A DNA stretch of 64,000 nucleotides from Streptomyces aurantiacus. GTDB taxonomy: Bacteria > Actinomycetota > Actinomycetes > Streptomycetales > Streptomycetaceae. Where the stretch lies: the NCBI RefSeq assembly GCF_001418335.1, contig NZ_LIPP01000059.1:1-64000 (forward strand). The letters run 5' to 3'. Positions 17,332-25,678 of the stretch are shown here, one piece after another. Both the position numbers and the translations under genes were made by a program. Below the pieces are notes generated by a model. That model saw nothing but the letters and a program-made list of their open reading frames with translations. It was not told the origin of the DNA and did no database searches. The first letter of the stretch is position 1, and each line of letters starts with the position of its first letter.

Positions 17332-18704
17332 TGAACAGGTCCGAGAACGGAACACCCATCGGCCGACGGACTCTGCTGGCCGGGGTCGCCGGCTCCGCGG
17401 GGGTGGCGGCACTGGCCACGGCCGCCGGCCAGCCCGCCCAGGCGGCGACACAGCCGGCGCAGGCCGGGCAGGCCGGGCGAGCGGCAGGCGCATCGGCGCG
17501 GCGGCCGTACCCGCCGAACTGGCCCGATCCCGAGCCCTACGGCCTCGCGGACACCCGCGAGGACCTGTGGCCGCGCGAGGACAACTCCTTCGTCCTCCCT
17601 CTTGAACTCCGGCCCCGCGACAAGGAGCTCGGCCGGGTCTGGATGCGGGACACCTACGTCAACTGCTTCGTCGTGGGCGGCCGTCCGCTCTACGTCGCGA
17701 CCGGCACCACCCGCGTACCCGGCCTCACCGCGGCCGGGCCCTGGAACGACGGCATCTTCGTGTGGACGGCACGGGACATGCGCGGCCCGTGGAAGCTCGC
17801 CGACACCACCGGCATCCGCCCCGGCGCCGAGCGGGGCAAGGTGTGGTCGCCGGAGTTCGTCGACGAGAACCGCCCCGGGCGCACGGTCGTCGCGCCGTGG
17901 CAGGAGTACTGGTACGACGACCGGTTCGGCAAGCGCGGCAACGCCTGGGCGCCGGAGCTGCACCACTTCCGCGGCAAGTGGTACATGGTCGCCTGCATGG
18001 GCGACCACTCGCGGAAGGTCGGCTCGTTCATGCTGGTGAGCGAGGGCGGGGTCGAGGGCCCGTACCGCCTCGTCCGGGGCAACCTGGACAAGCCCTTCGG
18101 GGAGCCGGTCGCCGGCGGCCCGGCGTTCATCGAGCCCGGCGCGTACCACCACATCGACGGCGGGCTCTACACGGAGGGCCGCGAGGCGAAGCTGGTGCTG
18201 CACAACAACCTGTACGCCGCGTTCCGACAGGACATGGAGGACATCGTCCCGACGACGAACCTCCCGTCGTTCCAGCAGACGCCGTACGCCCCCGAGCCCT
18301 ACCTCGAAGGCGCGTACGTCTTCAAGCACGGCGGCAAGTACTTCCTGGTGCACGCCGCCTGGGACCGCGGCTCCGTCAACCCCGACGGCAGTACGCGCAA
18401 CGCCTACGACCCGCCCGGCACCGGCCGGACGCAGTACCAGTACGACGCGGTGGTCGCCGTCGCGGACCGCTTCGAGGGCCCCTACTCGCGGCGCTGGACC
18501 GCGGGCGTGGGCGCCGGCCACAACAACTTCTTCGAGGATCACCGCGGCGGACTGTGGGCGACGTTCTTCCGCAACCCGGCCTTCGGCCACTGGGCGGACC
18601 CGTCACGCGTCTCCGACTCCGCCGTGGCCGGTGTCGTACGACTGGAGTGGACCGGCCCGAAGGGCAACCGCCTTCAGGTCCGGCGCCGGACCAGGCAGGA
18701 GTGA
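17331..18704 (+). CDS. Tat-exported GH43-like beta-propeller protein
   Basis: Secreted protein, 457 residues, with a twin-arginine signal (GRRTLLAGVAG, Arg12-Arg13) and a long Ala/Gln spacer. The body has short repeated blades such as WAPELHHFRGKWYMVACMG and YVFKHGGKYFLVHAAWD, typical of five-bladed propeller glycoside hydrolases of the GH43/GH117 type. I did not assign catalytic residues with confidence. Translational coupling to the sulfatase suggests joint action on a sulfated glycan: outside trimming, import, then desulfation. Confidence 0.75.
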   Translation: MNRSENGTPIGRRTLLAGVAGSAGVAALATAAGQPAQAATQPAQAGQAGRAAGASARRPYPPNWPDPEPYGLADTREDLWPREDNSFVLPLELRPRDKELGRVWMRDTYVNCFVVGGRPLYVATGTTRVPGLTAAGPWNDGIFVWTARDMRGPWKLADTTGIRPGAERGKVWSPEFVDENRPGRTVVAPWQEYWYDDRFGKRGNAWAPELHHFRGKWYMVACMGDHSRKVGSFMLVSEGGVEGPYRLVRGNLDKPFGEPVAGGPAFIEPGAYHHIDGGLYTEGREAKLVLHNNLYAAFRQDMEDIVPTTNLPSFQQTPYAPEPYLEGAYVFKHGGKYFLVHAAWDRGSVNPDGSTRNAYDPPGTGRTQYQYDAVVAVADRFEGPYSRRWTAGVGAGHNNFFEDHRGGLWATFFRNPAFGHWADPSRVSDSAVAGVVRLEWTGPKGNRLQVRRRTRQE

Positions 18705-18708
18705 AGCG

Positions 18709-19065
18709 AGCTGGTCCGCCGGGCGCCGTCAGGCGCAGCGCGCGGATGTCGGTGATCAGAGCGCGCCACGGTTCGTAGGAGGCGTCCACGGTGGCGCCGG
18801 AGGCCCGGATGTAGGCCACGGCGACGCCGTAGGCGAAGTACTCGTTGCGCGCGGGCAGGGGCCGCGGCAGGACCAGTTGTTCCAGCAGCACGGCCGCCCG
18901 CCAGTACCCGTCGGGCCGACCGACCTCGATGTGCGGGGTGTTCACGCGGTGCCGGGCCTCGGCGGCGACGAGCCCGGAGTAGTCCCGCACGGCCGGCTCC
19001 TTGCCAAGCAGCCCTTCCTGCCGGTCCAGGAGCCGGCGGACGTCGATGTCGGCTCGGGCGTGCAC
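18709..19065 (-). pseudogene. Truncated Doc/Fic-like toxin gene
   Basis: The N-terminal 119 codons match the streptomycete Doc-like family: LLDRQEGLLG, DYSGLVAAEARHRVNTP, WRAAVLLEQL, RPLPARNEYFAYGVAVAY and RASG. The C-terminal helix and stop are missing. The frame stays open to 18376, deep inside the opposite GH43-like gene, so the 3' end was probably lost at a junction near 18705-18720. The usual Fic His is Arg here (RPLPARN). No antitoxin gene precedes it. The GTG start has GGCAGG upstream. An intact relative is at 61736-62119. Confidence 0.6.
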
Positions 19066-19171
19066 CGGTACCTGCCGGCTCGCACCGCTCGGCCGTGTCC
19101 GTGTGACCGGGCGGCGGCCTGCAGGTTCTCGCCGCCGCGTCGGCCGACGCCGGAGACCCGGCAGAAGCCCG

Positions 19172-20062
19172 CTAAACCGATGGTGTGTGCCTGTTCTGGA
19201 TCTCGAAGAGCTCGGCCACCAGGTCGGCGGTGACGACGTCCTGGTTCGTCCTGCCGAGTACGGCGGGTGCCTTGGCAGGACCGGGAATGGTATGCCCGCC
19301 GCCGTGCACGGTGCAGAGCACCACCGGTGGCCGCCCGTGCTGCCGGTACTCGGTGCGTTCCACCGAAGTCCCTCCGGCCGACCCCGGCCGCGCCGGCAGC
19401 GGGGTGCTGACCGGTTCGGCGGTGATGCCGTTGCGTACGGCGTAATAGTGCGCGGTCCGCGGCGCCGACAGGGACCGCCCGCCGACTTTGAACAGCGCCC
19501 TCATCCACCAACGCATGTACCCACCCTCGTAGTTGACGATGGGGTCCTTCGTCCCGTGGATCAGCAGTACCGGCATCGGCACCGGTGCGGGCGGAGTGTG
19601 CGGCAGCAGGAAGTTCTCCGGCGCCGGCATGGTCGCCGCGACGACCGCCGCACCCGCGAGCAAGCTCGGTGCGTCGTGCATGAGTCGCATCACCATCTGT
19701 CCGCCGTTGGAATAGCCCACGGCGAAGACCCGTCCGGCGTCGATGCCATGCTTCAGGGTCAGTTTCCGAATGACCGCGCGGACGAACCCGACGTCGTCGA
19801 CGTTCTCCTTCCGGGCCGGGAAGCGGCTCTCCCGGCGGGCGTCGTTCCAGTTCTTCTTGTAGCCGTCCAGGTACACGACCACGGCCGCACCGCTGTCCGC
19901 GAGCGCGTCGAAGGCCCGACCGGTGAACTCCCGGTGCTTCTGGCCCGTCTGCTTGGACCCGTGGAAGATCAGCACCAGATCCCGTGAGGGCCGGCCGTCC
20001 CCTTGGCCCACCACGGTGTAGGTCCGTGACCTGCCGGCCACCTCGACGCTGTCACGCATCAT
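19172..20062 (-). CDS. LpqC/PHB-depolymerase-like esterase
   Basis: Alpha/beta hydrolase, 296 residues, of the polyhydroxybutyrate depolymerase/feruloyl esterase type. The nucleophile is Ser118 in GYSNGG. Other markers are LIFHGSKQTG (oxyanion region), VLLIHGTKDPIV (acid) and TVHGGGHTIPG (His). There is no signal peptide. Two consecutive ATGs (20062, 20059) are possible; a GGAG fits the second better. A MerR-type operator with a promoter reading toward this gene lies about 190 bp upstream, so it may be the target of the divergent MerR regulator. Confidence 0.82.
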   Translation of the reverse strand: MMRDSVEVAGRSRTYTVVGQGDGRPSRDLVLIFHGSKQTGQKHREFTGRAFDALADSGAAVVVYLDGYKKNWNDARRESRFPARKENVDDVGFVRAVIRKLTLKHGIDAGRVFAVGYSNGGQMVMRLMHDAPSLLAGAAVVAATMPAPENFLLPHTPPAPVPMPVLLIHGTKDPIVNYEGGYMRWWMRALFKVGGRSLSAPRTAHYYAVRNGITAEPVSTPLPARPGSAGGTSVERTEYRQHGRPPVVLCTVHGGGHTIPGPAKAPAVLGRTNQDVVTADLVAELFEIQNRHTPSV

Positions 20063-20254
20063 GTCTCCGCATCATGTCCGCTGATCCCTTCGTCCCGCGG
20101 TGCGCCGCTGTGTTCCGGGCCGGGGGCGGAGCGGCCGTACTTCGGCCGTACCACCGCCGTGATCCGCGGGACCGATCGTGCATCGCGCCGGCGCGGTCGC
20201 GTGAGCATCGCCATGCCCGGCGTCCCTCGTCGCGGGCGATGGGACGACGGTAAA

Positions 20255-20278
20255 CTTTGACACCGTGTGAAGGTCAAG
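20255..20278 (-). promoter_or_regulatory. MerR-type operator and 19-bp-spaced promoter
   Basis: CTTTGAC and GTCAAG form an inverted repeat in the esterase-MerR divergent region. On the minus strand TTGACC and TACCGT are separated by 19 bp with the dyad between them, the long-spacer layout that MerR proteins act on. It reads toward the esterase gene. Confidence 0.5.
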
Positions 20279-20310
20279 GACGTGCGGGTCGAGGATGGAG
20301 GCGGTGGGCA

Positions 20311-20757
20311 GTGAGGATCAGCGAGTTGAGCGCCAGGACCGGCGTAAGTCCGCGGTCCCTGCGGTACTACGAGCAGCAGGGCCTCATCACTGCGGACCGC
20401 AGGGACAACGGCTACCGCGACTACACCGACGACGCCGTGGTGACGGTGCTGACGATCCGTTCCTTGTACGACCTGGGGTTCCCGAGCGAACTCATCCGCG
20501 TCGTCCTGCCCTGCACCACCGGCGAGGCCGTCGACCAGGCCCTCTGCCGGAGCGTGGTCGACCGCGTGACCGGCATCCGCGACGACATCGCCGAGCGCGT
20601 CACCCACCTCGCGAGGACGCGCGACACCCTGACGTACTTCCTCGCGGAGCAAGCCGCTCCAGGCGATGCCGCCGACCGTCAAGGTACGGGTCCCGCCCGA
20701 CAGGCTTTCCTCCGCCAGCGGTTCGTCCCTGGGGCAGCCACGGCGACCGACGACTGA
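20311..20757 (+). CDS. MerR-family transcriptional regulator
   Basis: DNA-binding regulator, 148 residues, with the MerR winged helix at the N terminus (RISELSARTGVSPRSLRYYE, then QQGL and GYRDY) and a C-terminal coiled-coil region. A single Cys (VLPCTTGEA) gives no clear metal site, so an organic effector is more likely. The GTG at 20311 is preferred to upstream codons because GGAGGCGG precedes it and the MerR domain begins at its first residue. It is divergent from the esterase with a MerR-like operator between them. Confidence 0.9.
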   Translation: MRISELSARTGVSPRSLRYYEQQGLITADRRDNGYRDYTDDAVVTVLTIRSLYDLGFPSELIRVVLPCTTGEAVDQALCRSVVDRVTGIRDDIAERVTHLARTRDTLTYFLAEQAAPGDAADRQGTGPARQAFLRQRFVPGAATATDD

Positions 20758-20944
20758 GCCGGCCTGTCCGGGCCCGGGCTGTGACCCGGCCCGTGAGCGG
20801 CGGGCTGAGGGCACCGCCCGCTCCACGGTCGGCGAGAGCACCGGCAGAGGCTGAGGGTCAAGGCCCTGGCAAAGACGTGGCGGGTGTCCATGTCGAGGTG
20901 GTTGGTGTAGACCCGCCCTTGCCGTGCGTAGCAGGGCGGGCACG

Positions 20945-21043
20945 GCCGAGGCTCGGATCCGGATCGCGGACTGGATCACCGACTTCTCCCACAGCCGTCG
21001 GCTCCGCAGCGTGTGCGGCTTCAGGAGCCCGATCGACTACGAA
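20945..21043 (+). pseudogene. IS3-family transposase (OrfB) C-terminal fragment
   Basis: One frame encodes EARIRIADWITDFSHSRRL and then SVCGFRSPIDYE, matching the integrase-core end of IS3 transposases (W-I-x-x-F-x-x-R-R-x-H-S-x-L-G-x-x-S-P-x-x-Y-E). Nothing upstream in 20758-20944 continues it, so only the tail survives. Confidence 0.65.
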
Positions 21044-21096
21044 CACGACTACTGGACCAGCCTCGGTGAAGGGCTGGCCGCATGGGAAGAACGGTG

Positions 21097-21762
21097 TCAG
21101 TCCAGCACAGGCGATGAGGGCACGCGAGGCACTGCGGAGTTGGGGTCGAAGCCTGCGAACGCCAGTCCAATGACGAAGCCCGCCACCTCCTCCAGCTGAC
21201 GGACGCGATCCAGCGCCCCGAGAATCGCTGGTATCCCGCCGACGTCACGCACCAACTCGCCGACGACATGCAGTGCCGCAGAGTTGTCGCCGCACATCGC
21301 CACAGTCACGTTTGCGGGGTCGACGCCGGCGCCGGCGCCGGGAGAGCTCGCCCACTGGTCGGCGGGAAAGAGGTGGAACGCCTTGACGACATGAGCTCCT
21401 GGAGCAAGTCCGGCGATCCGCCTCGCCATCGACTCGCCGTGCTCGGTGAGCAGAACGCCCACACCATGCGCTACGGCGTTCGTGGGATCGATCAACGGCG
21501 TCCCCTCAAGCAAGCCGTCGGACGCGCCCACCAGTCCCAGCATGTCCTCGACGCCGTCCCATGACACGGCGAGCAGCACCGCATCGCGCCCGACGACCGC
21601 CTCACGCGGCGCGACTGCGAGCACTCCATGGCCCAACCGCTCAGCAAGCTTTTCCGCCTTGACCTGCGACCGCCCGCCGATCGACACCTCGTGTCCTGCG
21701 CGTGACCAGCCCTCACCCAGGGCCGCCGCCAGCGTCCCTGTTCCCAGAATCCCGATGCGCAT
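21097..21762 (-). CDS. NADPH-dependent F420 reductase-like oxidoreductase
   Basis: Rossmann protein, 221 residues, beginning MRIGILGTGTLAAALGEGW with the GxGxxA dinucleotide motif and IGGRS binding the 2'-phosphate. The middle (LLAVSWDGVEDML, LIDPTNAV) and HVVKAFHLFPADQW match the F420:NADP oxidoreductase/NADP-binding family. The ATG follows GAGAGGAAG. It is divergent from the HxlR regulator gene, and a strong palindrome lies between them, so it is the probable target of that regulator. The 3' end adjoins an IS3 fragment. Confidence 0.82.
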   Translation of the reverse strand: MRIGILGTGTLAAALGEGWSRAGHEVSIGGRSQVKAEKLAERLGHGVLAVAPREAVVGRDAVLLAVSWDGVEDMLGLVGASDGLLEGTPLIDPTNAVAHGVGVLLTEHGESMARRIAGLAPGAHVVKAFHLFPADQWASSPGAGAGVDPANVTVAMCGDNSAALHVVGELVRDVGGIPAILGALDRVRQLEEVAGFVIGLAFAGFDPNSAVPRVPSSPVLD

Positions 21763-21813
21763 CGTCGCTTCCTCTCAAGTGGCAGTCAGTTGGGCAGTCA
21801 CATTAGGGAAGGT

Positions 21814-21837
21814 GTTACGCACCGAATGGTGCGCAAC
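21814..21837. promoter_or_regulatory. HxlR operator (24-bp palindrome)
   Basis: GTTACGCACC and GGTGCGCAAC flank a 4-bp centre and pair at 9 of 10 positions. It lies between the divergent oxidoreductase and HxlR genes and covers an in-frame upstream ATG (21826), arguing that translation of the regulator begins downstream. Confidence 0.7.
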
Positions 21838-21861
21838 GACCGCGCGATGATGGGCGACGAG

Positions 21862-22278
21862 ATGACTGATCACGAAGGCCACTGCTACGAGTTGGTCGCT
21901 GACTGCCGTCTGCGCGCGGCCACCGATCTCTTCGCCCACATCTGGGATCCCGTTGTGCTGGCGGCTCTTCGCGCGGGCCCTCGTCGACGCCGCGAGCTGC
22001 GCGCCACGATCGGCGGCATCAGCGACAAGGTCCTGACCGACACCCTGCGTCGTCTGCTCTCCAGCGGCCTGGTCGACCGCCACGCACACGCCGAAGCGCC
22101 ACCTCGCGTCGAGTACAGCCTGACAAGCTTGGGGCAGAGCCTCGTCGAGGGCCCCATGATGGCGCTCGGACGCTGGGCAATCGAGCACGGTGACGAGCTT
22201 CTCGAAGCCCAGGAGAACGCGGCACGGAAACCATCCGACTCGGCGGCGCCCCCGTCGGAGACGCAACGAGCCGGATGA
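21862..22278 (+). CDS. HxlR-family transcriptional regulator
   Basis: Winged-helix regulator, 138 residues, with CRLRAATDLFAHIWDPVVLA, the recognition segment ISDKVLTDTLRRLLSSGLVD and wing YSLTSLGQSL. The HxlR Cys near the N terminus is kept (CYELVADC). Four in-frame Met codons are possible (21826, 21847, 21850, 21862). The last is chosen because the operator palindrome covers the first and the domain begins right after. HxlR proteins often sense electrophiles or redox state and control an adjacent oxidoreductase, here the divergent gene. Confidence 0.85.
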   Translation: MTDHEGHCYELVADCRLRAATDLFAHIWDPVVLAALRAGPRRRRELRATIGGISDKVLTDTLRRLLSSGLVDRHAHAEAPPRVEYSLTSLGQSLVEGPMMALGRWAIEHGDELLEAQENAARKPSDSAAPPSETQRAG

Positions 22279-22338
22279 ATACCCTCCGTTTTGGCGGACA
22301 TCCGGGATCAGGGGTTCTGCCCCGGAAGGATGTCCATC

Positions 22339-22419
22339 ATGGAGAGCATGGGGAAGAAGAAGCCACGTCCTCGCCGCTCGTTCACGCGGGAGTGCAAGGC
22401 CGAGATTTCGTTTGCCTGA
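22339..22419 (+). pseudogene. IS3-family OrfA N-terminal fragment
   Basis: A 26-codon frame begins MESMGKKKPRPRRSFT and continues RECKAEISFA before TGA. This matches the start of IS3 OrfA (KKKRRSFTPEFKAEIV). It ends abruptly. It is 1.3 kb from the OrfB tail at 20945, on the same strand. Confidence 0.65.
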
Positions 22420-23195
22420 CCACCCGTCGGACACCACGCTTCATGAAAGCGCGAGGTTGGACCGTCGACCGAAAACGTCAGTGGCCCCTATACGGTCAGC
22501 CGCGGGCATCGGCGGGAATTCCAGTCGCCCGCAGGGCGGTTGTCCGCGGTGGTGCCCGCGACCGACCAGGGCATTACGACCGGGAAGCCAGGGACTCAGT
22601 GGCCCCGGCCGGAACCCTCGGCAGCCCCGCCCCGTCCAGTTCCGCCGTCTCGGCCACGCCCGCGCCGTGGGTGCCGCTCACGGCCATCGCCCCGTCGGCG
22701 CCGAAGCCGTTTCGGCTCGCTGTTGGGCAGCTGCTTGTCGCGGACCTTCTTCCCGGCCGGGGTGAGTCCGTGGCCGGGGTGAGTGGTCTTGCCGACGTCC
22801 AGGCCGAGGAACACGCCCACGTCTTCGGTGTCGAACACCGCGCCCTTCCAGGGGGAGGAACGTGCCGGCCTCGGCGGTGGTGTCGTACGCGCGCATCCAC
22901 GTCATGCAGACCTGCCGCCCGCGAGCTGTCCGGCATTGCGCCGGACCGGGTGGTGGCCGGACCTCTCATCAGCGTCTCCGACGGCACCTGCCGGGCCCGC
23001 AGGCCAGCGGTCCTCTTGCAGGACCGCGAAGAAGACAACGGGGGCGGCACGGAGCCGCCGGATCGGCGCGGCGTGCGCGCGCAGCCGGGTGGGACAACCT
23101 CGCGGACATGCGGTTGAGGGACAACACGAACTGGGACTCCGGCTCGAACCCGTCTCGTACGTCGAAGGCCGGGTGCCAGGCCGCCCTTTCAGCGG
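22420..23195. other. Degenerate intergenic DNA with IS relics
   Basis: No intact gene. The only recognisable content is the IS110 fragment at 22709-22838 on the minus strand. Longer open frames here are low-complexity and have no family features. Confidence 0.55.
22709..22838 (-). pseudogene. IS110-family transposase N-terminal fragment
   Basis: From a GTG at 22838 the frame reads FDTEDVGVFLGLDVGKT, then HGLTPAGKKVRDKQLPNSEP. This matches the RuvC-like N terminus of IS110/IS116 transposases, including the first catalytic Asp in GLDVGK. Homology stops after about 43 residues and the frame becomes Arg/Gly low complexity. Confidence 0.7.
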
Positions 23196-23636
23196 TCAGC
23201 GGCGGCCGGTGGCCAGGATGACGAGGAACTGGCCGCCGCCCGCCTCGATGTGGGCGGTCACCGGCAGCCCCGGTACCAGTCGGGAGAACCGGTCCACCAG
23301 CCAATCTGCCGCCTCCTGGGCGTCCCGCCTGGTCGGACAACGGCCCACCATCTCGCGGCCCCCCTTCCGCTCCAGCCTCCCGGCAACGGTGATCAGCGGC
23401 GCGGGTTCGACCACGTACAGGCGGTCCGGCCAGGCAATGACCACCTTGACCGCGCCCTTACGGGTGTTGCACCCGCGGTGTGCGAGCCGCTCGGCGACCT
23501 TGGCTTTCCGGTCGGCGGTCCGGCTGTCGACGCTGGGCCCTCGCGGGTCGTTCACCGACTCGCCGGGGTCGACCGCTTCGTCACACACCCAGCAGCGCCA
23601 GCCATCGCGCTCGGCCACATCATCAAGGAGACTCAC
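23196..23636 (-). CDS. Hypothetical protein with HNH-like zinc site
   Basis: A 146-residue protein. The N-terminal part has RDGWRCWVCDEAVDP followed by a DPRGPSVD stretch and HRGCNTRKG, the CxxC...HxxC spacing of HNH endonuclease-like zinc folds. The second half (residues 65-146) is an unrelated alpha/beta segment. The GTG start has only a weak ribosome site. Nuclease activity is not proven, as a catalytic His pair is not clear. It may be a phage or mobile-element leftover, as it lies beside IS relics. Confidence 0.55.
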   Translation of the reverse strand: MSLLDDVAERDGWRCWVCDEAVDPGESVNDPRGPSVDSRTADRKAKVAERLAHRGCNTRKGAVKVVIAWPDRLYVVEPAPLITVAGRLERKGGREMVGRCPTRRDAQEAADWLVDRFSRLVPGLPVTAHIEAGGGQFLVILATGRR

Positions 23637-23808
23637 CCGAGCAAACTAGCCTGCCCGGCCACCACTCCGCACACCAGGTGCTCACCTGTCTGGAATCGAC
23701 TGCAGCGGGCAGACCCCACGGGCATGATCCGATCACTGCGACCCAGCCCAGTACTTTCCCTTCCCTTCTCTCCCTTCCCTGGAGCCCATCCGACCCGCGC
23801 GGCCCACC

Positions 23809-24054
23809 TCAGCACACGTCGGCGGGCGGGTGCGCAGGAGGCGTAGCGGCGTAGAACCGGCGCAGCGGCTCCTCGATCTTCTCGTCGGCCACCTGGCGGG
23901 AGATCGAAGCCCGGTCCAGTAGTTGGTGCTGGTGCGGTCGGGACTGGTGGGCAGCGGCGCGCTGGGCGACCCGTCGGGTCACGCCTTCGCTCTCCCCACC
24001 CGGCAGCAGTGCTTCCAGGGCGATCACGTAGTGCGTCACCAGTTCGTCCAGCAT
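23809..24054 (-). CDS. Small hypothetical protein
   Basis: An 81-residue frame with good streptomycete codon use (nearly all third positions G or C), beginning MLDELVTHYVIALEALLPGG, mostly helical and charged, with a polar C terminus (PPAHPPADVC). It overlaps the end of the upstream hypothetical gene by 19 bp, as in coupled genes. No family was recognised. The lack of a strong ribosome site keeps this tentative. Confidence 0.42.
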   Translation of the reverse strand: MLDELVTHYVIALEALLPGGESEGVTRRVAQRAAAHQSRPHQHQLLDRASISRQVADEKIEEPLRRFYAATPPAHPPADVC

Positions 24055-24869
24055 CCCGTGACGGACGTAATCGCTCCCGTACGTCCGTGAGTCGCCTGGA
24101 CCAAGTGCTCGGTGGCACGGGCCAGGCGCTGCGCCCGCGGACTCGGCTTACGGTCGGCCGGCTTTTGGGCGGCGGCCAGTTCGGCAGCAGCGGTGGCCAT
24201 CAGCTCGCCGGAGGCCGCCATGAATATCGTGAAGGCGGCCAGTTCAGCCGGCTCCACCCTGTAGGGGCCATCCACGCGACGCTCCCAGAAATTCACCCCG
24301 TCGTTGGACTGCTCCTCCACAGGTACGCTGCCGAACTCGCGCACGGTCTGTCGGCCGTTTTCCCGGTAGTAGATGGCATCCAGGTGGGCCGGTTCGCACG
24401 CCCAGAGCCCAAGAACGCCCTGCGGCACCGCAAAGTGGACCTGCGGGTGTGCGTGCAGCACCGGCCACGGGAGGACTGTCCCCGTTGGCCGCCAAGCCGT
24501 TTCCCGGTGGAGAAAGGCGGCCCCGTCCAGGAGATCGGAGTCCAGCGCGAACGTCCGGAACCGGCCGAGTACACCCTCGGGTCGCAGCTCGGCCAACCGC
24601 TGGGGGCTCACCCGTTCCAGGGTCCACTCCCCCACCTGGGCCAAGCAACCCTCCGGAAGGTCGGCGTCCACCAGCAACCAGTCCTCGCCCCTCAGGGCAG
24701 GTCCGGTGACGAGCGCGGCAAACTCCTTGGCCACGTCGTCGGGGTCGAGCCCACCCTCGCCGCAGGACGTGGCGTGCGCGGCCCTGGCCAACCCGGAGGT
24801 CTCCAGGAGCCGCCGATTCGGCTCAAGCCCTGGGCGTCCCTCGGACCCGCCGCTACCGCCCTGAACCAT
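24036..24869 (-). CDS. Hypothetical protein
   Basis: A 277-residue protein not recognised as any family. It begins with a low-complexity Gly/Ser segment, then an ordered body with motifs GEDWLLVDADLPEG, VLGLWACEPAHLDAIYY and VNFWERRVDGPYRVEPAELA, and a basic Ala-rich tail. Codon use is typical. The frame stays open upstream into a TauE/SafE fragment, so the ATG at 24869 is a choice based on where ordered sequence begins. It may be coupled with the small gene at 23809. Confidence 0.5.
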   Translation of the reverse strand: MVQGGSGGSEGRPGLEPNRRLLETSGLARAAHATSCGEGGLDPDDVAKEFAALVTGPALRGEDWLLVDADLPEGCLAQVGEWTLERVSPQRLAELRPEGVLGRFRTFALDSDLLDGAAFLHRETAWRPTGTVLPWPVLHAHPQVHFAVPQGVLGLWACEPAHLDAIYYRENGRQTVREFGSVPVEEQSNDGVNFWERRVDGPYRVEPAELAAFTIFMAASGELMATAAAELAAAQKPADRKPSPRAQRLARATEHLVQATHGRTGAITSVTGCWTNW

Positions 24870-25145
24870 GCCGCCACTGCCTCGCAGAGGCTGACATCCG
24901 TCCGGTTGCCCGCTGAAGTACCTTTCCCGCGACCTCTGCGTTCGTATGGTCCACCCGACGCGGCCCACTACCGTCAGCCTGCGACACCGGAGTACCTCGA
25001 TCAATCGAATACCAGCAGTCCCCGAGACGTCCAAAATGCAGGCCTCTTGTCTCTTCGCCTGGCCGGTGCTTTTCGTTGGTGCCGCGGAGCAGGACTTCGC
25101 CGGCATCCGTCGACGCGGTGCCGTCAGGGACGGTTCAGTCGCGGT

Positions 25146-25418
25146 GCTCCCGGCCAGTAGGTTGACCGCGACGGGCCAATGACCGGCCGGCCGGGAGGCG
25201 GACACCGCCGCCGGCCGGGCGGGCAACGCGATGCCGACCACGACCAGGCTCATGGCCTTGTTCAGGATGACCGCGGACAGTACCGCGAACCCGAACAGGC
25301 TGATCAGCAGGGGGAGCCGGAACTCCGCACCGCCCAAGCCGATCATCCCGCCGAGAATGCCGATGCCCGCGCCCGCGCCCGCCCCGAACACAACGGCCAC
25401 GGAGTACGCCCGGCTCAC
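25146..25418 (-). pseudogene. Truncated TauE/SafE sulfite-exporter gene
   Basis: About 90 codons encode two or three membrane helices with GILGGMIGLGGAEFRLPLLI, ILNKAMSLVVV and GHWPVAVNLLAGS, the first half of a TauE/SafE-family anion exporter. After LLAGS the hydrophobic pattern ends and the frame runs on as unrelated sequence toward the next hypothetical gene without a stop. So roughly the C-terminal 60 percent is missing. Confidence 0.65.
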
Positions 25419-25678
25419 AGGGTGGAGAGGATCGGCGGACGGTGGCGACGTCGAGGCGGTCTGCTCGTCGTGCTCGCGCAGCCTCTGCGGAGTTCGTCCT
25501 GCTTGCGCGTGCGTGCTGGCTGCTGCTCCCTCGCCGGTCGCTTCGTCGTCTGACTCCAATGGCGGATTCCGCTGTGCGGGGAGTCGGCTCGCGGGTGAGG
25601 CTGCTGTACGGCACCGAGTCGTCGATGCCACCGCACGGTCCGCCTTGACCTGCAGAAACGATGTGTGGACACAGTGAC

